Both the position numbers and the translations under genes were made by a program. Below, piece by piece: positions 34,777-43,790 of a stretch of 64,000 nucleotides of DNA (position 1 is the first letter of the stretch; each line of letters starts with the position of its first letter). The notes beneath the pieces were generated by a model. That model saw nothing but the letters and a program-made list of their open reading frames with translations, had not been told where the DNA came from and did not search any database. This DNA is from Lewinellaceae bacterium (GTDB lineage Bacteria > Bacteroidota > Bacteroidia > Chitinophagales > Saprospiraceae). The stretch covers positions 2,790,001-2,854,000 of the forward strand of contig JACJYL010000001.1 of NCBI GenBank assembly GCA_020636105.1. Direction: 5' to 3'.

Positions 34777-36522
34777 TTAATTTTTAAAAATCGCTTTACT
34801 AATAGATCTACCCTTTTCGTTTATTCTTAAAATGTATAACCCTTTTGGAATATTAAACGAACCGACTTCTAGTTTTTTAAATGCAAAATCACTCTTTTCA
34901 TCAAGTATCCATAAATCACTATAAATCTGTCTGCCAAGTTGATCCAATAACTCAATTGAAATGATGCCTTTTTCAAAATTAAGTAGTTTTATTTCTATAT
35001 TATCGGAAACGGGATTTGGAAATAACTCAAAGTTTTTTTCACCCATTTGACTTTTTTCTATTTCCCCTTCGAGTAAGAGCACATTATTAATAATGGTCTT
35101 ACTTAATGATTGATTAAGATTTTTATCACATAAGGACGACAAATCAATCCCATTCACTAAATAAGATTTTGTTCCCTTCTCTGACTCAATAGTATAACGA
35201 TCCACTTCAATGGCATTTTTTAAAACCGACAAATAAGAAAAATTGGCAGCAGATAGCAGACTTAAAAAATCAACATTTGATCCCGAATTAACACTTGATC
35301 CTAGATTGCCTAAAATTGGATTTGTATAGGCATCAACTGCTTGTTGCACCCAAGACACATAATACTGGACGGCTACTCCAGTTGTAATTGCTGATGAAAA
35401 TGAGGTGCCAGAATTATTCAAAGTCCAATACCCACTTAATGTAGGTGTTAAAATTTCAGTACCTGGGGCATAAACATCAACACCAGAACCAAAATTACTG
35501 AATCCTGCCAATTTCCCTAAATGATTTAAGGATCCCACCGTGAGGTGATGATCATTAAGCGCAAAAAAATCTGCTGGCCCATAGTGAAATCCAGTAAAAC
35601 CATTCATTAAGTTTTCATTAGTTATTTCCAATCCACTATTCCCAGATCCACAAATAATAATCCTATCTGAAGGTATGTTCAATAAATTTTTTAATTCAGA
35701 CGCTCCGCTTTGTAAAAAATAAATTCCTTCTGTCCCAGATGGAAAAATGTCGTAAGAAAAACCCCAGGAAAGGTTTAAAATATCCAAATCCAATTCATTG
35801 GCCATTTCTACAGCCCGTATCATATTAAAATAACTCCCTTGTCCATTTTCATCAAAAGCCTTAATAATATAAAGCTCCAAATATTCAGGCGTGATACCTG
35901 CCGATTGGGCTAAGCCTGCTATAATACCCGCCACACTAGTTCCATGGCCATGGTCATCAATAGCTGTAAAATCATTATTGTAAACATTATTTTCATATAT
36001 AATATAATCAGTTATAAAGCTATGGTAATGATCAATACCTGTATCAATTATCCCTACTTTTACTTTTTGATTTTGTGAAATGGAAGAACAATTCAAAAGT
36101 CCTGGATAATCATCGACATACCCCGGAATAGGGGTATAATTATCTGTTGGCAAACTTTCAACTATTTGCCCCAAATCCATTGGTATGCTTGAAACATAAT
36201 AGTTGAGATCAGTGTCATCAATTTCACTATTACTCTGATGATTCTCTATAATATCCACCACATTATACAAAACAACCTCCACCCCATTAAAATCCGTATA
36301 CTCAATAGGAAATGATTCAACCTCGACCAAAAAAATGTCATCCCCGATTTGGTCAATAATTACACCATTGATTAGATCCAGGTAATCATCAATGTCCTGC
36401 TGGGTAGCTTCATCAGCAAAATCGATGATGATCTGGTTTGGATTGTAGGTGCCCTGGCCTGTTAAAATGGTGACAAAAGAGAATGCCATACACATCGTCA
36501 GAAAAAATAGAAGCTTCTTCAT
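34777..36522 (-). CDS. S8 subtilisin-like protease with T9SS type A sorting domain
   Basis: A 581-aa secreted serine protease, with start at the ATG of a clear signal peptide (MKKLLFFLTM...). Residues ~25-125 look like an inhibitor-type propeptide. Catalytic triad: Asp160 (GIIDTGID), His193 (HGHGTSVAG), Ser374 (SGTSFSSA), with oxyanion Asn295 (CGSGNSG). The last ~85 residues form a T9SS sorting domain (ELFPNPVSDNIEIKLL... IPKGLYILRI), so export through PorV/PorU is expected. Codon use is strongly AT-biased, like the 5' third of the neighbouring CHAT gene and unlike the rest of the window. Confidence 0.93.
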   Translation of the reverse strand: MKKLLFFLTMCMAFSFVTILTGQGTYNPNQIIIDFADEATQQDIDDYLDLINGVIIDQIGDDIFLVEVESFPIEYTDFNGVEVVLYNVVDIIENHQSNSEIDDTDLNYYVSSIPMDLGQIVESLPTDNYTPIPGYVDDYPGLLNCSSISQNQKVKVGIIDTGIDHYHSFITDYIIYENNVYNNDFTAIDDHGHGTSVAGIIAGLAQSAGITPEYLELYIIKAFDENGQGSYFNMIRAVEMANELDLDILNLSWGFSYDIFPSGTEGIYFLQSGASELKNLLNIPSDRIIICGSGNSGLEITNENLMNGFTGFHYGPADFFALNDHHLTVGSLNHLGKLAGFSNFGSGVDVYAPGTEILTPTLSGYWTLNNSGTSFSSAITTGVAVQYYVSWVQQAVDAYTNPILGNLGSSVNSGSNVDFLSLLSAANFSYLSVLKNAIEVDRYTIESEKGTKSYLVNGIDLSSLCDKNLNQSLSKTIINNVLLLEGEIEKSQMGEKNFELFPNPVSDNIEIKLLNFEKGIISIELLDQLGRQIYSDLWILDEKSDFAFKKLEVGSFNIPKGLYILRINEKGRSISKAIFKN

Positions 36523-36968
36523 AATTTTAATTTTAATTTCATTTGATAAAATCACCTGAATTTTGAGTTAAAAACTAAACGTATCCCTTATATAAGCCGC
36601 GAGATGGCCCCATGTGACAAAAAAAGACATACTTTTTTCAATATTTCTGCTTTTTTATGGATTTTATGCACAAAACGGATGTAAAAACGTCGGGAGAGGT
36701 CAAAATCGGGAGATCGGCCTAAAGTTAAAAAAAGGAATTGTTTCTCAAAAAGAAAGGAGGGGAATTTTAATTCGATTGGAAAGCAAATAGAGTTATATGC
36801 TTCTGACTTAAAGGTACGAAGCGAAATATTACTAAGAAAAAGGATAAAACACGGATGCCCGCAGGACAACGAAATCCCAAAAGAAAAAAAGAAGTGTTTT
36901 GAGTGCGATACACCTCCTTGCCCACCCCGGGAAAGCGATCAAAAAAACAAGCAACCGGCAACCCGCCC
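36523..36968. other. intergenic region upstream of the subtilase gene
   Basis: No convincing gene. Short frames exist but have no coding character. The minus strand has only a weak -7-like TACGTTTA near 36575. Confidence 0.5.
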
Positions 36969-37229
36969 CTACTTATGCTTTATCTTCAACACCAGAATGG
37001 TTCCGATAAAAAAGAAAGTCACCGCATTGGCGATGATCACGGGCAGGTCATGCATCAGAATGCCGTAAAGGAGCCACAGGATGATGCCGACCACCAGCAA
37101 AATATAGGTGGGCAGCGACAGGTCCTTGGTGTTCCTGGTTTTGATGGTCTTGAGCGCCTGCGGGATGAAGGCGACCGTGGTGCAGGTAGCTGCGACGAGG
37201 CCGAGGACAGTGGTTGCGGTGAATACCAT
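36969..37229 (-). CDS. SemiSWEET sugar transporter
   Basis: An 86-aa membrane protein with three transmembrane helices, the half-size SWEET fold, which works as a homodimer to move sugars down a gradient. The family PQ motif is present (FIPQALKTIKTRNTKDLSLP, Pro23-Gln24), followed by a second helix with LWLLYG and a third near AVTFFFIG. Length is typical. Transport substrate not predictable. Single gene. Confidence 0.9.
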   Translation of the reverse strand: MVFTATTVLGLVAATCTTVAFIPQALKTIKTRNTKDLSLPTYILLVVGIILWLLYGILMHDLPVIIANAVTFFFIGTILVLKIKHK

Positions 37230-37439
37230 GGTATGTATTAAAAGGTGTTACAAAATTTTGTGCAAGGTAGTACATTTGGCGAGAGTATGGTTTACCGGAA
37301 AGGGAAAGATTTTTACCCTGATTAGTAATTTTCCAAACGCCCCCATCTTGCCATCAGCCTGTTATCCGATGAGGAGAGATGGCCATCCACTCACCTATTC
37401 CTGCCCCGGCAGGATTTCAGGTAAAATGATTCGGTGCCC

Positions 37440-37474
37440 ACAAAAAAAGGGAGCGAAAAAATCGCCCCCTTTTA
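37440..37474 (-). terminator. terminator of the atp operon
   Basis: Read on the minus strand, AAAAGGGGGCGA-TTTT-TCGCTCCCTTTTTTT forms a GC-rich stem with a T7 end, 30 bp behind the atpG stop. Confidence 0.85.
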
Positions 37475-37504
37475 GTTGGTGTATGCTTAAATCTGTATCG
37501 GTAC

Positions 37505-38407
37505 TTAACCATTGGATAAGGCAGCCGCTCCCCCGACAATCTCGAGGATCTCGTTGGTGATGGCTTCCTGACGGGCTTTGTTGTAGGAAAGTCTCAAATT
37601 TCCCAACAATTCCTGGGCATTTTCCGTAGCGGCATCCATGGCGGTCATCCTCGCACCGTGCTCGGAAGCATGGGTGTCGAGTACAAATTTCTGGAATTGC
37701 GTCTGGATAATACTTGGGACAAGATGCTCCAATAATGCCTTCTTGTCCGGCTCAAAAATATAATCTGCCTTCATTCCACTTTCTTCTCCGTCTGCCGTTT
37801 TTTCAATCTTGGCCACCGGCAGGAATTGTTCTGCCACGGGAATCTGTACTGCTGCATTTTTGAACTGGCCGTAGGCAACGGTTACGGAATCATAAAGTTC
37901 TCTGGAAAAACAATCCATGATTCTTTTGGACACTACGGCAACATTATCAAAGCTGAGATCATGGAACAATTCCACGTAATCATTAAAAACGCGGCAATCC
38001 TTATAGGCCGGTTTTTTGAAAAATTCGTAGCCTTTTTTACCAATCGTGATAATATCCAGGTGCCCCTTTGCACGTACGTCGGCATATTTATTGTCGATCG
38101 TTAAAACAGCTTCTTTGATGATGTTGGCGTTGAAGGCACCGCAAAGTCCCCTGCTGGAAGTAATCACCACCACACAGGCTCTTTCGATGGGTCTTTCTTG
38201 CCCAAAAGAAGTATCGATGTCTCCCTCGAGGTTGGAAAGAATATTACGCAACATCTCATTCAGCTTATTAGCATAGGGACGCATTTGCACTATTGCATCC
38301 TGTGCTCTGCGCAATTTGGAAGCAGATACCATTTTCATGGCCTTCGTGATCTGCTGGGTATTGATAACGGACTGGATCCGGTCACGTACTTCCTTTAAAT
38401 TTGCCAT
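37505..38407 (-). CDS. atpG: F1F0 ATP synthase gamma subunit
   Basis: The 300-aa central rotor shaft of F1. Typical N-terminal helix (KEVRDRIQSVINTQQITKAMKMVSASKLRRAQ) and C-terminal helix (MTAMDAATENAQELLGNLRLSYNKARQEAITNE). Last gene of the atpB-E-F-H-A-G run, followed by a terminator. It lies 119 bp behind atpA. Confidence 0.97.
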   Translation of the reverse strand: MANLKEVRDRIQSVINTQQITKAMKMVSASKLRRAQDAIVQMRPYANKLNEMLRNILSNLEGDIDTSFGQERPIERACVVVITSSRGLCGAFNANIIKEAVLTIDNKYADVRAKGHLDIITIGKKGYEFFKKPAYKDCRVFNDYVELFHDLSFDNVAVVSKRIMDCFSRELYDSVTVAYGQFKNAAVQIPVAEQFLPVAKIEKTADGEESGMKADYIFEPDKKALLEHLVPSIIQTQFQKFVLDTHASEHGARMTAMDAATENAQELLGNLRLSYNKARQEAITNEILEIVGGAAALSNG

Positions 38408-38526
38408 ATCAGTTTTTAAATTGCTGGTTGTTTACCCGCTGCCCAAGAAATTGCGGAGGTCGTCAAAATCAATGTTATCCAACACCGGACGCCTCCTTCC
38501 TCAAGCTCACTATTCAATGATCAATT

Positions 38527-40128
38527 TTATTTAAACTGTGGAGCGATCTCTTCAGCCACTTTTGTCATGGCAGCGAGATCCGCCTCTTCCAGTTTACCGG
38601 CTCTAAAGTTGGCCAGGATATCTGCGTGGGACTTTTCCATCTTCAGGAGGAAAATCTTTTCAAAATCTTTCACCTTTTCTACCGCAACATTTTTCAACAA
38701 TCCCTTTGTACCGAGGTAGATGATAGCGATTTGCTTCTCTACGGGCAGTGGGGAATATTGAGGTTGTTTGAGGATTTCCACGTTTCTGGCACCTTTATCG
38801 AGTACGGCCGACGTGGCGGCGTCGAGGTCGGAACCGAATTTGGAGAAAGCCTCCAACTCGCGGTACTGGGCCTGGTCGAGCTTCAGTGTTCCGGCCACTT
38901 TCTTCATCGATTTGATCTGTGCATTACCTCCTACACGAGATACGGAGATCCCTACGTTGATCGCAGGACGAATCCCTGCGTTAAACAGGTTCGACTCGAG
39001 GAAGATCTGTCCGTCGGTGATAGAAATTACGTTGGTTGGAATATAAGCAGAAACGTCTCCCGCCTGTGTTTCGATAATAGGCAAAGCAGTTAAAGAACCT
39101 CCACCTTTTACCAACGGTTCGCCGTTTTGATCTTTGGCATTGGCCAATGACTCCGGAAGGTCATTCATCTGGCGTGCGATATCATCATCGTTGATGATTT
39201 TTGCGGCACGTTCCAATAAGCGTGAGTGCAGGTAGAATACATCCCCTGGATAAGCCTCACGTCCCGGAGGGCGACGCAACAGCAAGGAAACCTCGCGATA
39301 AGCCACGGCCTGCTTAGACAAATCATCATAGATGATCAGTGCAGGGCGACCAGTATCCCGGAAAAACTCACCGATGGCAGCCCCCGCAAACGGTGCGAAA
39401 TACTGAAGCGGTGCAGGGTCAGAAGCAGAAGACGCAACAATAACGGTATAAGCCATTGCTCCGTTTTCTTCCAGGGTCTTGGCCACGTTGGCCACCGTAG
39501 AAGCTTTCTGACCTGAAGCCACGTAGATACAAAATACAGGCTCTCCTTTGTCGTAAAATTCCTTTTGGTTGATGATGGTATCAATAGCAATAGCCGTTTT
39601 ACCTGTCTGGCGGTCACCGATGATCAACTCCCGCTGTCCTCTACCGATTGGAATCATCGCATCGATGGCCATGATACCGGTCTGGAGTGGTTCACTTACA
39701 GGCTCACGGTAAATTACCCCTGGAGCTTTACGTTCCAAAGGCATTTCGTATTTAACACCGCCAATTTCTCCTTTGCCATCAATAGGTTGACCCAAAGGAT
39801 CCACTACACGGCCGAGGTAGCCTTCTCCAACCTGGATAGACGCGATAAGTCCGGTGCGATGTACTCTTGACCCCTCGCGAATCCCATCGCCAGGGCCCAT
39901 CAATACGACCCCAACGTTATCTTCCTCGAGGTTCAGTACAACAGCACGAACGCCGCTGTCAAATTCTACGAGCTCACCTGCCTGTGCATTTGTCAAACCG
40001 TAAACACGTGCAATTCCATCCCCCACCTGGAGAACCGTTCCGTACTCTTCCAATTCTGCTTCAGTGCTAAAACCGGAAAGTTGCTGTTTCAATATTGCTG
40101 ATATTTCATCAGGTTTCACGTCAACCAT
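38527..40128 (-). CDS. atpA: F1F0 ATP synthase alpha subunit
   Basis: The 533-aa non-catalytic nucleotide-binding subunit of F1. Walker A GDRQTGKTAIA (~170-180), the alpha signature PAINVGISVSRVGG (~378-391), and the N-terminal domain with VLQVGDGIARVYGL. Fifth gene of the operon, with a heptamer repeat in the 93-bp gap behind atpH. Confidence 0.98.
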   Translation of the reverse strand: MVDVKPDEISAILKQQLSGFSTEAELEEYGTVLQVGDGIARVYGLTNAQAGELVEFDSGVRAVVLNLEEDNVGVVLMGPGDGIREGSRVHRTGLIASIQVGEGYLGRVVDPLGQPIDGKGEIGGVKYEMPLERKAPGVIYREPVSEPLQTGIMAIDAMIPIGRGQRELIIGDRQTGKTAIAIDTIINQKEFYDKGEPVFCIYVASGQKASTVANVAKTLEENGAMAYTVIVASSASDPAPLQYFAPFAGAAIGEFFRDTGRPALIIYDDLSKQAVAYREVSLLLRRPPGREAYPGDVFYLHSRLLERAAKIINDDDIARQMNDLPESLANAKDQNGEPLVKGGGSLTALPIIETQAGDVSAYIPTNVISITDGQIFLESNLFNAGIRPAINVGISVSRVGGNAQIKSMKKVAGTLKLDQAQYRELEAFSKFGSDLDAATSAVLDKGARNVEILKQPQYSPLPVEKQIAIIYLGTKGLLKNVAVEKVKDFEKIFLLKMEKSHADILANFRAGKLEEADLAAMTKVAEEIAPQFK

Positions 40129-40145
40129 ATTATTAAAAGTTTAAA

Positions 40146-40173
40146 GGCTAAAGACTTAAGGCTAAAAATTAAA
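40146..40173. repeat. TTTARYC heptamer repeat between atpH and atpA
   Basis: Four 7-bp units in reverse orientation (GGCTAAA, GACTTAA, GGCTAAA, AATTAAA) lie in the atpH-atpA gap. Confidence 0.55.
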
Positions 40174-40221
40174 GTCTTATGATTTACAATTATTTTTCAA
40201 CACCTTCAACACCTAAGTATT

Positions 40222-40758
40222 TCAGATGAATTCTTTTTTCAATGCTTCAAGGTTATGGGCAATACTGGCATCATAGATCTTATCCTGAAATTCAATGACA
40301 AAGCCCCCGATAAGAGCGGGATCTACTTCTGTGGAAATTTCCACGGACTGGTCGGTTTCAGCACTTGCCATCAATTTAGCTTCAATGGATTTGAGCATTT
40401 CCGCGCTGACAGCACTGGCCGTGATCAGTTTTACGGAAGAAATTCCTTTCATTTCACGATACTGAGCGACAAATTCGTCAGCAATTTCAGGCAAATAGGG
40501 CTCACGTCCTTTATTGATAATAATATTCAAAAAAGCCATGGTCAGCTCGTCATACTTAGCTCCAAAAAGTAACTTCAGAATATTTACCTTTTTAGTGGCA
40601 TGAACGATGGGGCTTTTGAGTAAAAGATGAAAATCACGCACCTTTGTGGTAGCCCGAAATGACTGCACATCCTCGAGTACACGCTCAAGTTTGTTCTGCT
40701 CTACGGCTAAATCCATCAGTGATTTTGCGTAACGCGATGCTATTCTTTGTACAGACAT
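40222..40758 (-). CDS. atpH: F1F0 ATP synthase delta subunit
   Basis: The 178-aa stalk protein joining F1 to the b subunits (OSCP). Recognised by the opening VQRIASRYAKSLMDLA, the internal LLFGAKYDELTMAFLNIIINKGRE, and the C-terminal DPALIGGFVIEFQDKIYDASI motif. Between atpF and atpA as usual. Confidence 0.95.
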   Translation of the reverse strand: MSVQRIASRYAKSLMDLAVEQNKLERVLEDVQSFRATTKVRDFHLLLKSPIVHATKKVNILKLLFGAKYDELTMAFLNIIINKGREPYLPEIADEFVAQYREMKGISSVKLITASAVSAEMLKSIEAKLMASAETDQSVEISTEVDPALIGGFVIEFQDKIYDASIAHNLEALKKEFI

Positions 40759-40882
40759 ACTAAAAATATAAAAACCCCAGGCGATTTCCGAAAAAAAGGA
40801 GGCGACCGGGACGAGTTTTAAAATAAAAACGGACAGTACTAAATACGGCCCCTTAAATTGAGTATATTTTAAAAAGCGACGG

Positions 40883-41404
40883 TTAGTTCAATTTCAACTC
40901 GTCGGTCATTTTCTTCATGAAAGCATCCTGCTCGGCATCGCCTTTCAATTCTTTGCGGATCAGTTTTTCAGCCATTTCAATCGCCAGTAATCCTGCCTGA
41001 TTTTTCAAATCAGTAATGGCAGCTTTACGCTGATTATCTATTTCTATCTTCGCGTTGGCTACAATTTTTTGTGCATCTTCCTTGGCTTTTTCCCTGGCTT
41101 CTTTGATGATGGCATCCTTAACGGCACTTGCTTCTTTCAAAATAGCTGATCTCTCTTCACGAGCCTCAGCCAGCACACGATCATTGGAGGCCTGAACATT
41201 GGCTACGTCCTGGCGGGCTTTTTTAGCTTCATCCAAGGCGTGCTGAATGTCATGCTCACGTTTTTTGAGGGCTTCCTGGATAGGACGAAAAGCTTTCTTA
41301 CCCACAAACCACCAAATGGCAATAAATATAAGGGATGTCCAGAAGATCAATCCCGGATCCGGCTTGATCACATCAAATCCCGCTAAAAAAATAAACTCAG
41401 TCAT
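40883..41404 (-). CDS. atpF: F1F0 ATP synthase b subunit
   Basis: The 173-aa peripheral stalk. One N-terminal membrane helix (~15-37, LIFWTSLIFIAIWWFVG) is followed by a long charged coiled coil to the end. Cytoplasmic coil binds atpH product. Gene order between atpE and atpH is canonical. Confidence 0.95.
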   Translation of the reverse strand: MTEFIFLAGFDVIKPDPGLIFWTSLIFIAIWWFVGKKAFRPIQEALKKREHDIQHALDEAKKARQDVANVQASNDRVLAEAREERSAILKEASAVKDAIIKEAREKAKEDAQKIVANAKIEIDNQRKAAITDLKNQAGLLAIEMAEKLIRKELKGDAEQDAFMKKMTDELKLN

Positions 41405-41497
41405 CGTTTATGATTGTTTTGTTTTTTCATTTTTGATTTTATCCGGACTGACAGCCAACCGCTGCAGCCCGGATAAAGGTCAATTTTTTTGTGCAAA

Positions 41498-41692
41498 TTA
41501 TCCAGCCAAAAGACCAACAACGATCGCAAACAATGCTGCACCCTCAACGAGGGCCGCTGTTAAGATCATGTTGTTACGGATATCACCTACAGCCTCTGGC
41601 TGACGGGCGATAGCTTCCATGGCTTTGCTACCGATCAAACCGATACCAATACCTGCACCAATTGCTGCAATACCAGCTCCAATTGCTCCCAT
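41498..41692 (-). CDS. atpE: F1F0 ATP synthase c subunit
   Basis: The ring-forming proteolipid, two helices. The ATG at 41692 gives 64 residues (MGAIGAGIAAIGAGIGIGLIG...), while the frame extends 30 codons further without coding character. The loop ARQPEA and the ion-binding Glu50 in ALVEGAALF are present. The residue after Glu is Gly rather than Ser/Thr, as in proton-coupled rings (inference). 64 aa is short for the family. Confidence 0.95.
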   Translation of the reverse strand: MGAIGAGIAAIGAGIGIGLIGSKAMEAIARQPEAVGDIRNNMILTAALVEGAALFAIVVGLLAG

Positions 41693-41861
41693 TATTTTGA
41701 GATTTTTATTTATAAAAAAAATGTTTACCAAATGTGTACGGCAAATTTTAAACCCACAAAATCCGAAAATCTGTTGAATCAAAAACCCTGCCTAAATATT
41801 ATCAACAATGTAAATTCAAATTCAAAGAATAACTTTCACTAACCCCAAATCCTCACACTCA

Positions 41862-41903
41862 CTTTATCATTTAAAATTTTACATTTATCATTTAAAATTT
41901 CCT
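41862..41903. repeat. ATTTAWM heptamer repeat behind atpB
   Basis: Six 7-bp units, two of them ATTTAAA and one ATTTATC, fill the 3' side of the atpB-atpE gap and run into the atpB stop codon. Confidence 0.6.
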
Positions 41904-43143
41904 AGTGTGCCTCTTCATGGTGGTGTTCTTCAACCGCCGCACCAATATAAGAAGCGGTCAGCATGGCAAAAATGAACGCCTGTAGGAATGCCACCAGCAA
42001 TTCTATGAGGTTCATAAAAGCGGTAAATGCTCCACCGATCAAAACGCCGGTAGGTGCACCACCCAACTGACCTGTATCTTTAAACAGGAAGATCAACCCA
42101 ATCAAACTCAGGATGATAATGTGTCCTGCAGAAATGTTCGCAAACAAACGTATCATCAAGGAGAATGGCTTGATGAACAGTCCAAGTATTTCAACCGGAG
42201 TAAGTATGATCTTAACCCAGGCCGGAATACCGGGCATCCACAATACGTGTTGCCAATAATCCTTTTTACCGCTGAGATTGACTACCAAAAAGGTAATTAC
42301 CGCAAGGGTCAGCGTCACCGCCAGGTTACCGGTAATATTAGCTCCTCCAGGGAAAAAAGGAATCAACCCCATCAAATCACAAAACAAAATAAAGAAGAAC
42401 AAACTCATGATAAACGGCTGATAACGTTCGTAATGTTTTTCGCCAATCATGGGCTTCGTGACTTCGTCCCTGATAAAAACAAAAAAGACTTCCATCAGAC
42501 TTTGTATGCCTTTGGGAGCCTTTCCTTCATTTACTTTATATCCTTTAGCTACAGCCATGAATAACCAGACCAGTAAAAATGCCGCAAGCAACATTGTAGC
42601 TACATTCTTTGTAATAGAGAAGTCATAAAAAGAAGTAATCCCGCCGCCGACAAATCCTCCGTCCACAGTGCTTGGCGGATCCAATTGAAATTCTTTTCCC
42701 TCATAAGTGATGAAATAAACTTCTTTTTCTTTTCCGCCTTCTGTACTTTCCATCCGGGATTCGATATGACTTTCGTGCAATGCCACCTCACCTTTTGGGA
42801 AGGAAGGATCGGCAATTCTGTTCACCCGGCCATGGTTTAATACGTAACCATCAATAGCCTTATGGCCGTGCTCGAATTTATTGGACATAAAAACAGACCA
42901 TCCGCTACCGGGAGTATAAAGAAAACAAGGGAGTGGAATATGCACGTTTTCCCATATGTGGAATTCATTCTTATCGGAGATATGATCCAGTACGGTTCCG
43001 ACAGGATCATAAGCCGCCGCTTCATGGTGCTCTTGTGATGAACCTTTTTCGTGTGACTCCTCCTGTGCCATAATGGGCGCTGCAAAAAAACTCAAAATTA
43101 GCCCCAGAAACAGCCCGGAAAATATGTTAAATTTAACCTTCAC
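41902..43143 (-). CDS. atpB: F1F0 ATP synthase a subunit
   Basis: The proton channel subunit. A GTG start at 43143 is proposed, giving 413 residues: it opens a signal-peptide-like segment (VKVKFNIFSGLFLGLILSFF...IMA/QEE). ATG codons further upstream would extend the frame across the divergent promoter and the neighbouring gene. A ~140-residue periplasmic N-terminal region precedes the membrane domain, as in other Bacteroidota. The essential Arg lies in LMIRLFANISAGH. Both ends are rich in His and Glu (ESHEKGSSQEHHE and EEHHHEEAH). First gene of the atpB-E-F-H-A-G operon. Confidence 0.92.
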   Translation of the reverse strand: MKVKFNIFSGLFLGLILSFFAAPIMAQEESHEKGSSQEHHEAAAYDPVGTVLDHISDKNEFHIWENVHIPLPCFLYTPGSGWSVFMSNKFEHGHKAIDGYVLNHGRVNRIADPSFPKGEVALHESHIESRMESTEGGKEKEVYFITYEGKEFQLDPPSTVDGGFVGGGITSFYDFSITKNVATMLLAAFLLVWLFMAVAKGYKVNEGKAPKGIQSLMEVFFVFIRDEVTKPMIGEKHYERYQPFIMSLFFFILFCDLMGLIPFFPGGANITGNLAVTLTLAVITFLVVNLSGKKDYWQHVLWMPGIPAWVKIILTPVEILGLFIKPFSLMIRLFANISAGHIIILSLIGLIFLFKDTGQLGGAPTGVLIGGAFTAFMNLIELLVAFLQAFIFAMLTASYIGAAVEEHHHEEAH

Positions 43144-43191
43144 GATACCCAACTTTATACTGCTTAATGAATAGCTTTTTAAATATCGCCG

Positions 43192-43199
43192 CAAAGGTA
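43192..43199 (-). promoter_or_regulatory. candidate -7 element of the atp operon
   Basis: The minus strand reads TACCTTTG (TAnnTTTG), about 49 bp before the proposed atpB GTG. A TTTG lies 24 bp further up, slightly too far for the consensus. Confidence 0.5.
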
Positions 43200-43252
43200 G
43201 AGCTTTTGGATAGATAAAAAAATCAAATTTTATCTTTTTTTCGGGGATTTTG

Positions 43253-43260
43253 TAATTTTG
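43253..43260 (+). promoter_or_regulatory. -7 element directly before the unknown gene at 43268
   Basis: TAATTTTG ends 7 bp before the ATG, giving a transcript with almost no leader. No clear -33 element. Confidence 0.45.
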
Positions 43261-43267
43261 CTCCCCT

Positions 43268-43777
43268 ATGCAAGAGATAAAAGATACACAACCCAAAAAG
43301 GGTTTTACGGAATTTATCGGAATATTTCCGGAAATAGAACTTCCCGTGTCGTTGACGGAGGAAGCGCGCCATTTGTTCAGCCTCAAGAACAAGCCGATTC
43401 CTGATGAATTAATTGACAGCTTTATCCTCCCTCATGACGATGAGCCCGTAGACGAGTTCACCGAATTCATGGCATGCTTCCGGATTCCGGGAACTGGGGC
43501 TTTCCATGCCTTGGTTTATTGGCGTGCCGGGTTATTGAATTATCAGTTCCACCTCATCACTTTTGATAAAAAAGGGGAGTTCATCGACAAGCGGGTAATC
43601 GCTGGCACCTACTCCGATGGAGAAACCGTCACCCAATCCATTGCAACCATAGGGGATAATTTGAAGATCATCATCGCCTCAGGACAAAGTGCTGTATCCG
43701 AAGATTTGTTTGAAGCGGCCACCAGCACCACTTATATCCTGGAAATCCTTTTGGACGGTGGCATACGTAACGCGTGA
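43268..43777 (+). CDS. unknown 169-aa protein divergent from the atp operon
   Basis: Not recognised. Soluble, acidic, no signal peptide or membrane segment. The N-terminal part is rich in Pro/Phe/Glu (GFTEFIGIFPEIELPV), the centre has FTEFMACFRIPGTGAFHALVYWRAGLLNYQFHL, and the C-terminus has ATIGDNLKIIIASGQ. The regular codon use and the adjacent -7 element support a real gene. It faces away from atpB; a link to the ATP synthase cannot be claimed. Confidence 0.75.
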   Translation: MQEIKDTQPKKGFTEFIGIFPEIELPVSLTEEARHLFSLKNKPIPDELIDSFILPHDDEPVDEFTEFMACFRIPGTGAFHALVYWRAGLLNYQFHLITFDKKGEFIDKRVIAGTYSDGETVTQSIATIGDNLKIIIASGQSAVSEDLFEAATSTTYILEILLDGGIRNA

Positions 43778-43790
43778 CCTACTTTTTTTA

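Noticed and set aside
30509..36522. Established defence island (CRISPR III-E or gasdermin type)
   Set aside because: The CHAT protein is exported and anchored, and no gasdermin, Cas or nucleotide-cyclase gene is present; only an unusual protease cluster can be claimed.
36588..36869. 93-residue minus-strand frame upstream of the subtilase
   Set aside because: Composition is that of translated AT-rich spacer, with no domain, promoter or neighbour support.
43144..43392. Longer N-terminus for the ATP synthase a subunit
   Set aside because: The extra 83 codons cross the divergent intergenic region and the 5' end of the gene at 43268, and precede a proper signal peptide; GTG at 43143 fits better.
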